Of a stretch of 26,970 bases of DNA, positions 5,960 to 13,099 are shown one piece after another. The stretch is from assembly GCA_016180645.1 (NCBI GenBank), contig JACPAV010000044.1, positions 1 to 26,970 on the forward strand. Direction: 5' to 3'. The position numbers and the translations under genes were made by a program. This stretch comes from Nitrospirota bacterium (GTDB lineage: Bacteria; JACPQY01). The number at the start of each line of letters is the position of its first letter. Position 1 is the first letter of the stretch. Below the pieces are notes generated by a model, which saw only the letters and a list, made by a program, of their open reading frames with translations, had not been told where the DNA came from and searched no databases.

Positions 5960-7500
5960 CGTCCCGCCTCCACAATCGTAAATTGGACGCGGCGGTTGAC
6001 CATCCGGCCCTCCACCGTCGAGTTGTCGGAGATCGGCGCGGTGTCGCCGTAGCCCTTGGCTTCCAGCCGGGAGGCATCGATTCCTTTTTCCACCAGGTAC
6101 TTCGCCACGGCCTCTGCCCGGGCCTGGGAGACACGGAGGTTGGTGGCGGGATTGCCCAAACTGTCCGTGTGCCCCTCCACCTTCACCCTGATCTCCGGAT
6201 GCTGCCGGAGCGCGCCGGCCACCGCGTCCAGAACCGGGAAGGACTCAGGCAGAATCTCCATCTGGCCGGTTGTGAACCCGATTGTTTCGGAGATGACAAT
6301 TTTCTCCTTGGTGACCTCGACCGCCGGCGGCTCGACGGTCGGCAGAGAAGACTGGATTCCCGCCTCCGCGGGAATGACGGAGGGTGGGGCGGGCGCAGGA
6401 GCCACAATCGCGGGCGTGGGGGCCACGACCGTGGGCGCGGCTTCACGCAGCACCTCGGCCGGAAACCCGAGGAACGAAATTCCGATCAGGATTCTCCAAG
6501 CCGGCACGACTTCATCCTCACCCGGAAAATCCCCGGAGAGGACGCCCAGGTCCGCAGCCACCTCGCCCAGGACCCGGCGCGTCACCTGCGCCCTCACACC
6601 GGGTGTCAGCCAGATGGGGTTGCCGCCGAAACCGATATCGACGATCCGGCCTCTGCTGTCCAGCGCCCGGCCGTCTTCATCGTAGTACATGAACCCTTCG
6701 AGGAAAGCCGTCAGTCTGCGACCCAAGTCCGATTCCACGGCGGCTCCGAGGAGGAAACTGTCCTCCGTGAGAACCCCGCGCGAGAGACGGGTGGACCGCG
6801 ACGGCGCCGGATCGTTCGCGGCCACGTCGAAGACTTCGATCGTGTTGTCCAGCCGGTAGCCTGCGTTGAAATGGAGACGGAATCGGTCGAACGAAAGGGA
6901 GTTGAGAACCATCAGGTCGGGACTGAACGTGGCTGGGTCAACGAATCCGGTGCCCTCCGGCGCCAGGGCGCGGGCGCGGAAGGCGGCGGAGGCGGTCCAA
7001 CGGTCTCCCTCACGCAGCGCAATCTTCGCGCCCAGCGAGAAATCGCCCAGGGACTCGTTCGTCAAATCTTGTGCCCGTCGATTGGGGTGTTCGATGCGCG
7101 TGGTGTCACGCCTCGCCTCCCAGCCCACGGCCCATTCCGTGCGATTGAGGAGTCTGGCGTAGGCCGCCGAGAAACCGGGAACGGCCGGGCTCAGCGTGAG
7201 GGAATAACCGCCCTCGATGAGCCGGTGGTTTTCGTAGTCGCCCACGAATGCGTCCTGCTGAAAGAATCCGAAGTGGAACTTGTGGACCGCGATGCCGGCG
7301 GGTGTGGTGCGGGCGTCGAGTGCGCGGACAAAGCCGCCTTGACCGCTGGGAGTTGTCCCCTCCGCTGCGCTTCGGGGATGACGATATGAAACGCCATCGG
7401 GTCTCGGCGTCGTCCCGTAGTCAAGCCCCCACGCGGGGGTGGCTCCGTGGAGGGCAAGTGCGAAAAGAAGAACCAAGGGGAGGGAGTTCTCCCGACGCAA
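5956..7500 (-). CDS. OmpA-domain outer-membrane protein
   Basis: Counting from the TTG at 7500, the protein is 514 residues. Residues 1-25 are a signal peptide (RRENSLPLVLLFALALHGA, then cleavage near TPAWG). Residues about 30-345 look like an alternating beta-barrel. A Pro/Ala-rich linker follows, then an OmpA C-terminal peptidoglycan-binding domain (about 394-514) with GHTDSLGNPATNLRVSQAR and VNRRVQF. The family anchors the outer membrane to peptidoglycan. The linker contains VIPAEAGIQ (375-383), the product of a common interspersed repeat. The start is uncertain: an ATG at 7677 in the same frame would add 59 residues ahead of the signal peptide, which is unlikely for an exported protein. 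The stop overlaps the start of the giant lipoprotein, so the two are probably translationally coupled and may act together at the outer membrane. Confidence 0.88.
   Translation of the reverse strand: MRRENSLPLVLLFALALHGATPAWGLDYGTTPRPDGVSYRHPRSAAEGTTPSGQGGFVRALDARTTPAGIAVHKFHFGFFQQDAFVGDYENHRLIEGGYSLTLSPAVPGFSAAYARLLNRTEWAVGWEARRDTTRIEHPNRRAQDLTNESLGDFSLGAKIALREGDRWTASAAFRARALAPEGTGFVDPATFSPDLMVLNSLSFDRFRLHFNAGYRLDNTIEVFDVAANDPAPSRSTRLSRGVLTEDSFLLGAAVESDLGRRLTAFLEGFMYYDEDGRALDSRGRIVDIGFGGNPIWLTPGVRAQVTRRVLGEVAADLGVLSGDFPGEDEVVPAWRILIGISFLGFPAEVLREAAPTVVAPTPAIVAPAPAPPSVIPAEAGIQSSLPTVEPPAVEVTKEKIVISETIGFTTGQMEILPESFPVLDAVAGALRQHPEIRVKVEGHTDSLGNPATNLRVSQARAEAVAKYLVEKGIDASRLEAKGYGDTAPISDNSTVEGRMVNRRVQFTIVEAGR
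6353..6379. repeat. In-frame short palindromic repeat encoding VIPAEAGIQ
   Basis: TGGATTCCCGCCTCCGCGGG is followed by AATGACG, with stem TTCCCGC/GCGGGAA. It is read on the minus strand as VIPAEAGIQ in the flexible linker between barrel and OmpA domain. From memory, this repeat is common in many bacterial genomes and gives IPAKAGIQ-type peptides. Confidence 0.75.
7355..7383. repeat. Possible interspersed repeat near the mature N-terminus of the OmpA-domain protein
   Basis: TCCCCTCCGCTGCGCTTCGG is followed by GGATGACG. This resembles the common GTCATCCC...GCGCAGCGGA repeat and is read on the minus strand as RHPRSAAEGTTP. Only one copy is visible here, so the assignment rests on recognition of the motif. 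Confidence 0.4.
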
Positions 7501-7692
7501 GCGATCAACCTGAGAAACGCCCCGACCCCCTGCGAGGATACGGGGGAGCGAAGGGGCCGGGGCATATAGACTTGGAGGCCCGACTTGATGGAGTGCAAAC
7601 CTTATGGAGACCGGGCGAGTCTTTTTTTCTCGCACTCTACGGGGCCCGGCTGAAGCGAGGGATCCCCGTGACTCCATGTTGTCGTGGGGAGC

Positions 7693-7720
7693 AGCATAAC
7701 GAAGGCCGGCCGTTTGCCAA
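7693..7720 (-). promoter_or_regulatory. Promoter for the OmpA-domain / giant lipoprotein pair
   Basis: On the minus strand, TTGGCA (7720-7715) and TATGCT (7698-7693) are separated by 16 nt. The leader to the TTG start at 7500 would be about 185 nt. The ATG at 7677 is only 15 nt beyond the -10, so a short-leader start there cannot be excluded. Confidence 0.5.
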
Positions 7721-7797
7721 TAGTCGAAACTGTGAGCGGGATGTAGCGGTTTGTACTACAGGGCGGACTAGACGCTGTTTGAAAACCTATCTCTGCG

Positions 7798-7921
7798 GTA
7801 GCCGCAGGCCATGGTCCATGCCGCGCCATCCTGGGCGCGGCGACATATCATGGCCCCGTACCCTCCGTGGCACGGGGCTTCAGCCTGCGTCCGAAGACGC
7901 ACCCGTGAAGGGTGCGCCTAC
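7798..7921. repeat. Class 2 REPIN-like element split by a 69-bp palindromic insertion
   Basis: GTAGCCGCAGGC (7798-7809) and TTCAGCCTGCG...CGCCTAC (7879-7921) together rebuild an element nearly identical to 2235-2290, including the hairpin GCAGGC-TTCA-GCCTGC. Between them, 7810-7878 is foreign, and the trinucleotide GGC flanks both sides (7807-7809 and 7876-7878). The intruding DNA carries GGCCATG/CATGGCC (7807-7813, 7849-7855) around a hairpin GCCGCGCC-ATCCTG-GGCGCGGC (7820-7841). This is the only REPIN-like element in the window outside a coding frame, and it sits just after the response regulator stop, where it may also act as a transcript-end hairpin. Confidence 0.75.
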
Positions 7922-7963
7922 CAGGAGATCCCTTCCGGCAACGATGGCGTTTCCAAGCATAGG

Positions 7964-8617
7964 CTATTCCACCAGCTTGTGGTCGAGGGCGTAGCGGATC
8001 AGTTGGGCATTGTTCTCCAGGTTCATTTTCTCCAGGATCCGCGCGCGAAGGGTACTGATGGTGTTTACGCTCAGGGAGAGTTCCCCGGCGATCTGCGAGA
8101 CGGTTTTCCCGGAGGCGATCATTTTGAGGACCTCAAACTCCCGGTTGGAGAGCCGTTCGTGGGGCGCCTTCGGCCCTCCGGACTCTATTTCCATTGCCAG
8201 TCGTTCGGCCACGGATGGCCGGATGTATTTTCCCCCGTCCGCCACTTTCCGAATCGCCTCGATGAGTTCATCGAAGGGCGCTTCCTTGGTCAAGTATCCC
8301 GCCGCGCCGTCGCGGATGGCCCGCACGGCATACTCTTCCTCCGGGTGGACGCTGAAGATGAGGACGGCCAATTTCGGGTGGGCCCTCCTGACGCTTTTCA
8401 AGACCTCCAGCCCGCCGGGGCCCGGCATGGAAAGATCCAAGACCACCACGTCGCAAGGCGTGCGGCCAAGGACGGCGAGCAGTTCATCGCCGCCGGCCGT
8501 CTCGGCCGCCAGGCGTATCCCCGGTGTTTCCTCGAGCAGTTCCTTGAGGCCGCGACGCACAACGGCATGGTCATCCGCAATCAAGACGCGGATTTCCCGA
8601 GGGGAAGTGAAATTCAC
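7964..8617 (-). CDS. NarL/FixJ-type response regulator
   Basis: 217 residues from the GTG at 8617, which overlaps the kinase TGA as GTGA; starting further upstream would intrude 70 bp into the kinase gene. Receiver domain 9-125: acidic pair D15/D16, phosphoacceptor D61 in VVVLDLSMPGPGG, S89 and K111 in the switch positions. A LuxR-type helix-turn-helix occupies 153-217 (LSNREFEVLKMIASGKTVSQ, then VNTISTLRARI). It should be phosphorylated by the overlapping histidine kinase and act as a DNA-binding transcription factor. Its targets are not visible. The OmpA-domain and giant lipoprotein genes lie directly downstream on the same strand and are reasonable candidates, but this is inference only. 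Confidence 0.93.
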   Translation of the reverse strand: MNFTSPREIRVLIADDHAVVRRGLKELLEETPGIRLAAETAGGDELLAVLGRTPCDVVVLDLSMPGPGGLEVLKSVRRAHPKLAVLIFSVHPEEEYAVRAIRDGAAGYLTKEAPFDELIEAIRKVADGGKYIRPSVAERLAMEIESGGPKAPHERLSNREFEVLKMIASGKTVSQIAGELSLSVNTISTLRARILEKMNLENNAQLIRYALDHKLVE

Positions 8618-10542
8618 GAGTTTTGGAGTGGGACTCTCACCCAAACCCGGGTCCCATGGCCGGGCTTTCCCTCCACTTCGCATTCACCACCCAGCGCCAC
8701 GGCTCGTTCCCGCATTCCCAGGATGCCGAGGGAAGTGGACCCCGAACGGCCGGACTCCTTGAACCCCTGTCCGTTGTCGACGATTTCCAGTGTAAGCCGG
8801 CGGTTCGTCGCATCGAGTCGGATGTCCACGGCCGTCGCGCCGGAGTGCCGGATCACGTTCGTCAACGCTTCCTGGGTGATCCTGAAAATGGCGGTGGACG
8901 TATGCGAATCGAGGGGAAGATCTTCGATTGGTGTCCGGAGGTTGCACTGAACGCCTGTCCGCTCCTGGAAGTCGCGGACATACCACTCCAGCGTGGCGAT
9001 CAGACCGAGGTCGTCGAGCGTTCTGGGCCTGAGTTGGGTGGAAATCCTGCGGCCGGCGCGGATGAGATCCTGCACCACCGCCGTCATCCCCTTCACCTTC
9101 TTCTGCTGGGGCGCTTCACCCTGGGCGAGGTGTCGCTCCAGCCAGGACAGATCCAAGTTCAGAGCCGTCAGTCCCTGGCCAAGCTCATCGTGCAACTCCA
9201 GGGCCAGCTTCCGGTTCTGTTCTTCATGAGCCTCCATCACGCGGGCGGAAAGCGACTGGATGGTCGCGCGGGCCGTTCTGAATCGGGCCACCATCGTGTA
9301 CATGATGCAGATCATCATGACCGCCACACCGAAATCGGTCGGGTAGGCCGGCACCCTCGAGAGGATGGAGGAGTAGCCGAAGGCGCCCCACCACTCGATT
9401 CCGATGGCGGTGAAGAGCACCGCCAGACCGGTCAGCACCGCCCACGCGCCGGCGTAGCGGAGAAAAATGCCTCTGACGCTCGCCGCCAGGGAGACCACCG
9501 CGGCCAGCAAGTACAAGGGCAGCGAGAGCATCAGAATCTCCCCGGAGTACCGGTCAAGGCGAAACCATGCGACAAGGGACAGGAGCACACAACCTCCGGC
9601 GGTGATGCGAGCCATCGTTTTCAGGGGCGCTTGGAATACGCGGACCGCCAAGATCCCACCCGCGCCCACCGTGAGGAACCACAGGATGAACACGAGCTTC
9701 TGAATTCCGTGCGTTTTCAAGCCCGCGTCGTATGCAAGCTGGCTGTCCATCGCAAACGCCCCGCCATAGGCGAGCAACAGGATCGCGCAATAGAGATAGT
9801 CCAGGTGCTGGGGGTTCCTTGATTGAAGGAGTGAAATCAGCAGGAGGAGGAGCACCGTCAAGGTCAGGAAGACGCCCTCGAATTGTTTCCGGGCGCTCTC
9901 GCGCTCCGCCTTGACCAGCCGGAGCGACCTGAAGTCCCCCACGCCGATGTCCGAGTCCAACAGGCCGCCCGAGCCGTAAACGTTCATGACTCTGACCGCC
10001 AGGATGTTTGGCCGGTCAGAATAGAGAAGCTCGCGAGGCAAGGGGTAGACCCTCTCGGTCCAAGATGCCTGAACGAATCCTTGTCCCAGTTCCCCTTCGC
10101 CCCCGATCTTGACGCCATTCAAGAAGACCTCGTCGCTTTGGCCCACCCTTCCAAGATACACGGCGGGATCGACGCCAGGAAGAATGGGGTCGGAGTCGAA
10201 TCGCAGCCGGTACCACCCGATGCGCTCGCCTCGCAACGGGATGGCGAGGGAGGGCCAACCCGCTGCCGCATCCCGCTCCGCCCACTCGGAATCATTGTAC
10301 GAGGGCGAAGACCAAGCGGGGTCGTCGCCGCTCCTGAACTTGGGGAGGCCGTCAAAAGGTTTGAGGGCGGCTCGGAGATCCCATGCCGCTTCACTTCGCC
10401 GTCCCGGTGCCGGCCTCCATGCCGTTCCGATCACCGTCCCCGGAGGGGGTTGGAGCTTGGCGGAGAGGGCGGCGTCCACGTGGGCGGTGTGCGACGGCCC
10501 CATGGTGAGGACCAGGAATGACAGCGCGCCGGTCAGCGCCAC
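8614..10542 (-). CDS. Membrane histidine kinase with 7TMR-DISM-like sensor and HisKA_3/HATPase
   Basis: 642 residues from a GTG that overlaps the end of rsmI by 10 bp. Residues 1-20 are a signal sequence. Residues about 40-210 look like an extracytoplasmic jelly-roll (W-Y-R-L-R-F, VFLNGVKIG, PNILAVRVMN), as in sensors related to glycoside-hydrolase sugar-binding folds. About seven membrane segments follow between 222 and 420. Then comes a coiled stretch with the HisKA_3 dimerisation region, phosphoacceptor H451 in LALELHDELGQGL, an N-box around N562 (TQEALTNVIRHSGA), DNGQGF at 589-594 and LGILGMRERA. Together with the overlapping response regulator it forms a NarL-type two-component system. 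A soluble, perhaps carbohydrate-like, ligand is suggested by the sensor fold but not demonstrated. Confidence 0.92.
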   Translation of the reverse strand: MALTGALSFLVLTMGPSHTAHVDAALSAKLQPPPGTVIGTAWRPAPGRRSEAAWDLRAALKPFDGLPKFRSGDDPAWSSPSYNDSEWAERDAAAGWPSLAIPLRGERIGWYRLRFDSDPILPGVDPAVYLGRVGQSDEVFLNGVKIGGEGELGQGFVQASWTERVYPLPRELLYSDRPNILAVRVMNVYGSGGLLDSDIGVGDFRSLRLVKAERESARKQFEGVFLTLTVLLLLLISLLQSRNPQHLDYLYCAILLLAYGGAFAMDSQLAYDAGLKTHGIQKLVFILWFLTVGAGGILAVRVFQAPLKTMARITAGGCVLLSLVAWFRLDRYSGEILMLSLPLYLLAAVVSLAASVRGIFLRYAGAWAVLTGLAVLFTAIGIEWWGAFGYSSILSRVPAYPTDFGVAVMMICIMYTMVARFRTARATIQSLSARVMEAHEEQNRKLALELHDELGQGLTALNLDLSWLERHLAQGEAPQQKKVKGMTAVVQDLIRAGRRISTQLRPRTLDDLGLIATLEWYVRDFQERTGVQCNLRTPIEDLPLDSHTSTAIFRITQEALTNVIRHSGATAVDIRLDATNRRLTLEIVDNGQGFKESGRSGSTSLGILGMRERAVALGGECEVEGKPGHGTRVWVRVPLQNS

Positions 10543-11318
10543 CGGTCGGATCTCGTCACAAATCGGGGGCGGGTTGTGGCGTTGGCAGGGGATTGTTCGG
10601 GCGGCGAAGCCATCGACGCAGCGGCGTGGAGGATGAGCACCATCTCGCCGCGAATTTCATCGGGTTGCAGGCCGGCCTGAATCTCGGCCGGCGTACCCTC
10701 GTAGAGCGACTCATGAATTTTGGTCATCTCGCGCGCGAGGACCACGTGGAGGCGGGGCGCTTCGGCCACGAGGGCCCGCAATGTCTTGGCGATTCGATGA
10801 GGGGCTTCAAAGAAAACGTACGTCCCTCCGCGTGTGTTCAGGTGGTCGAGAATTCTCCTGCGGTCGACCCGCTTCCGAGGGAAGAACCCAAGGAACGTTG
10901 CAGGCGGAACGGGTAGACCCGCGATGGAGAGCGCGGCCGTGATGGCTGAAGGGCCGGGGATGGGGTGGACGGCATGCCCGGCGTCGCGAACGGCTCGAAC
11001 GAGCGCCGCTCCCGGATCGGATAGGGCAGGGGTGCCGGCATCCGTCACGAGGGCGAGCTTTCGTCCGGCATCGAGCCAGTCCAGAACTTCATCGATCCGT
11101 GCGGCCTCATTGTGCGCGTGGAGGCTGACCATCGGTTTTCGGATGCCGTGGCGGTCGAGAAGAATCCGAGTCACACGCGTGTCTTCGGCCAGGATCATGT
11201 CGGATTCGTTCAAAATCCGGATGGCGCGCAGAGTAATGTCCTCCAGGTTTCCGATCGGAGTTCCGACCACGTAGAGCGCGCCCGGCCCCGGCGATCTTGC
11301 TTCATTTGCTTGACGCAT
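10533..11318 (-). CDS. rsmI: 16S rRNA (cytidine-1402-2'-O)-methyltransferase
   Basis: 261 residues of the tetrapyrrole-methylase fold. Family signatures visible are LYVVGTPIGNLEDITLRAI (about 16-34), AEDTR, VTDAGTPALSDPG, GPSAITAALS, FFPRKRVDRR, FFEAPHRI and VLAREMTKIHE. RsmI methylates the ribose 2'-OH of C1402 in the 16S decoding centre using S-adenosylmethionine. The protein is somewhat short because the C-terminal extension of many homologues is reduced. The ATG at 11318 has no Shine-Dalgarno, and a TATAAT lies 9 nt upstream, so the message is probably leaderless. It is first in a run with the histidine kinase and response regulator; the functional link between them is not obvious. Confidence 0.95.
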   Translation of the reverse strand: MRQANEARSPGPGALYVVGTPIGNLEDITLRAIRILNESDMILAEDTRVTRILLDRHGIRKPMVSLHAHNEAARIDEVLDWLDAGRKLALVTDAGTPALSDPGAALVRAVRDAGHAVHPIPGPSAITAALSIAGLPVPPATFLGFFPRKRVDRRRILDHLNTRGGTYVFFEAPHRIAKTLRALVAEAPRLHVVLAREMTKIHESLYEGTPAEIQAGLQPDEIRGEMVLILHAAASMASPPEQSPANATTRPRFVTRSDRWR

Positions 11319-11337
11319 CGTGTTAGTATTATATGCT
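11310..11337 (+). promoter_or_regulatory. Divergent promoter toward aarF
   Basis: TTGACG (11310-11315) and TATGCT (11332-11337) have 16-nt spacing. This would give a leader of about 48 nt before the ATG at 11392. The -35 overlaps the rsmI start codon, so the two divergent promoters share about 30 bp and may compete. Confidence 0.5.
11328..11333 (-). promoter_or_regulatory. -10 element of rsmI (leaderless start)
   Basis: A perfect TATAAT on the minus strand (11333-11328) is followed by nine bases and then the rsmI ATG, so transcription should begin at or next to the start codon. No good -35 hexamer is visible at the usual spacing. It overlaps the divergent aarF promoter. Confidence 0.55.
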
Positions 11338-11391
11338 GCTGGATCAAGCGATGCACTGGAAGGCCGCTACAACACCAAGGATGGGTGTGGG

Positions 11392-13086
11392 ATGGATCTC
11401 AACCAACTCCTGACCCTCCACCGGACGTACAAGAGTCTTGGACGTCTCCGCCAGATCGTGGCGGTCCTCTCCCGACACGGGTTGAGCCAGTTCTTTCAAA
11501 CCAGTCCACTCGCGAAATTCATCCCCCTTCGGCGTCGGTTTCTCCGCGCCCTGTCCTCCGAGGATGAAGCCGTTCCTCTTCCGCGGAGAATCCGGCAGGC
11601 GATGGAGGAGTTGGGACCGACCTTCGTCAAGCTCGGGCAGATGCTCAGCATGCGGCCGGACCTCGTGCCGCCGGGGTTCGTGGAGGAGTTCCAGCGTCTT
11701 CAGGACGCCGTGAATCCGCTTCCGTACGACCAATTGAAGCCGGTTTTCCTGGCGGAATTGGGAAAGGATGCGAAAGAAGTTTTCGCGACTTTCACGGAGA
11801 AGCCGATCGCCTCCGCCAGCATCGCCCAGGTTCACGACGCGGTCCTCCCCTCGGGTGAGAGGGTGGTGGTCAAACTGCAGCGGCCGGACATCGAGAAAAC
11901 GATCGAACTGGATTTGGAAATCCTGGCGCTCCTCGCCGATCTCCTCATGAAGTATTTCCCCGCGCTGGAGGTGTTGAATCCCGCCGGCGTGGTGGAGGAG
12001 TTCAGCCGGGCCATGCGCCGTGAACTGGATTTCCGCCTGGAAGCGAACAACATGGATACCATCCGGGCGAACTTTACCGGAATGCCGATGGTGCGTATCC
12101 CCAAACTGGTCCGCGAGTTGAGCGGGAGGCGGGTGATCGTCATGGAGAGGATCGACGGCGTGAAGGTGACGGACCTCGAAACGCTGCGCCAGTGGGGCCT
12201 GGATCCGGTGGCTTTGGCGGGGCTGGGGGCGGACATTGTGATCAAGCAGGTTTTGAAGGACGGCGTTTTTCATGGCGACCTCCATGCAGGGAACATCCTG
12301 GTGACGCGGCAGGGTGAGGTGGCTCTGCTGGATTTCGGCGTGTTGGGGCGGATGGACAAGAAGCTGACCCGCGGGATCGCGATGATTTTCGTCGGCCTTA
12401 TGGAACAGGAGTTCGGCGTGATTGCGGAAGAAATTCTCGATCTCTGCCAGCCGCGGGACTACACGGACATCGCGCAATTCGAACGAGACATCCGGAACAC
12501 GGTATTGCCGCACATGGGACTCAGCCTCTCGCAGCTTAACGTGGGCATTGTTCTTCTTGAGGTGTTTGGGCTGGCGTTCAAGTACCGGATTCGCGTGCCG
12601 CAGGATCTGTTTCTGCTCGCGCGTTCGCTCGTGACCATCGAGGGGATCGGCCGGGCGCTCGACCCGAAGTTCGACGTCCTGGAGGTGGGATCGAAGTACA
12701 CCAAGGACCTCGTCCAACAGCAATTGGACCCGGAGATGCTGCGCAAAGAAGCGTTGGTGCTGGGCCGCACGTATCTCAAGATGGCCGGCCAGTTCCCGTA
12801 CCAATTTCGCGCGTTCGCGAACCGGGCGTTGACGGACGGCATCCGCGTGGACGTGTCGGATCGGGACCGCGATTGGATCCTGAAACGGCAGGAGCGCGCG
12901 GCGCATGGCTTGGGCCTTGGGATCGTGATCGCGGCCCTCTTGGGATCGAGCACGGTCCTTTACGTGATGGATAGCAGCCTGAGGGTAGGTCCGATACCGG
13001 TCCTCCCAGCGCTCGGCGCGGCGGCGGCGGCCTTCTTGGGCCTTTTCTTCATTGCGGGTATGCTTCCGCGGGGTCGTCACCGATAG
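11392..13086 (+). CDS. AarF/UbiB-family (ABC1) atypical kinase-like ATPase
   Basis: 564 residues from the ATG at 11392 (MDLNQLLTLHRTYKSL, the usual N-terminus); 24 more codons are open upstream but overlap the promoter. Family motifs: PTFVKLGQMLSMRPDLVP (KxGQ motif, about 75-92), SASIAQVHDA (Ala-rich nucleotide loop), the VVVKLQRPDI lysine, HGDLHAGNI and LLDFGVLGRM (catalytic and metal-binding segments). Two hydrophobic C-terminal segments follow (about 510-530 and 538-556). Members support isoprenoid-quinone biosynthesis or lipid handling through ATPase activity; no quinone gene lies nearby to narrow this. The gene stops 13 bp before the GGDEF gene, so both are probably one transcript. Confidence 0.93.
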   Translation: MDLNQLLTLHRTYKSLGRLRQIVAVLSRHGLSQFFQTSPLAKFIPLRRRFLRALSSEDEAVPLPRRIRQAMEELGPTFVKLGQMLSMRPDLVPPGFVEEFQRLQDAVNPLPYDQLKPVFLAELGKDAKEVFATFTEKPIASASIAQVHDAVLPSGERVVVKLQRPDIEKTIELDLEILALLADLLMKYFPALEVLNPAGVVEEFSRAMRRELDFRLEANNMDTIRANFTGMPMVRIPKLVRELSGRRVIVMERIDGVKVTDLETLRQWGLDPVALAGLGADIVIKQVLKDGVFHGDLHAGNILVTRQGEVALLDFGVLGRMDKKLTRGIAMIFVGLMEQEFGVIAEEILDLCQPRDYTDIAQFERDIRNTVLPHMGLSLSQLNVGIVLLEVFGLAFKYRIRVPQDLFLLARSLVTIEGIGRALDPKFDVLEVGSKYTKDLVQQQLDPEMLRKEALVLGRTYLKMAGQFPYQFRAFANRALTDGIRVDVSDRDRDWILKRQERAAHGLGLGIVIAALLGSSTVLYVMDSSLRVGPIPVLPALGAAAAAFLGLFFIAGMLPRGRHR

Positions 13087-13099
13087 GGGGTCTGAAGCG

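Larger units (their letters stand above)
7501..7963. other. Non-coding region between response regulator and OmpA-domain gene
   Basis: 463 bp without a convincing gene. It holds a sigma-70-like promoter reading toward the OmpA-domain gene (7693-7720), a T-run at 7621-7628 and an interrupted REPIN-like element (7798-7921). Open frames here are short or extend real genes in the wrong frame. Confidence 0.6.

Noticed and set aside
5983-7389. Long plus-strand open frame opposite the OmpA-domain gene
   Set aside because: No domain or signal; shadow of a gene with an intact OmpA C-terminal domain.
7621-7628. T-run as an intrinsic terminator
   Set aside because: No GC-rich hairpin precedes it on the plus strand, and no gene ends nearby on that strand.
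5956-7677. ATG at 7677 as start of the OmpA-domain gene
   Set aside because: It would put 59 polar residues ahead of the signal peptide. The TTG at 7500 gives a standard signal sequence, though the promoter position leaves some doubt.
11344-13080. Open frame of about 578 codons antisense to the AarF/UbiB gene
   Set aside because: It mirrors a gene with clear family motifs; the product is rich in His, Arg and Gln with no domain, as expected from GC-rich third positions on the opposite strand.
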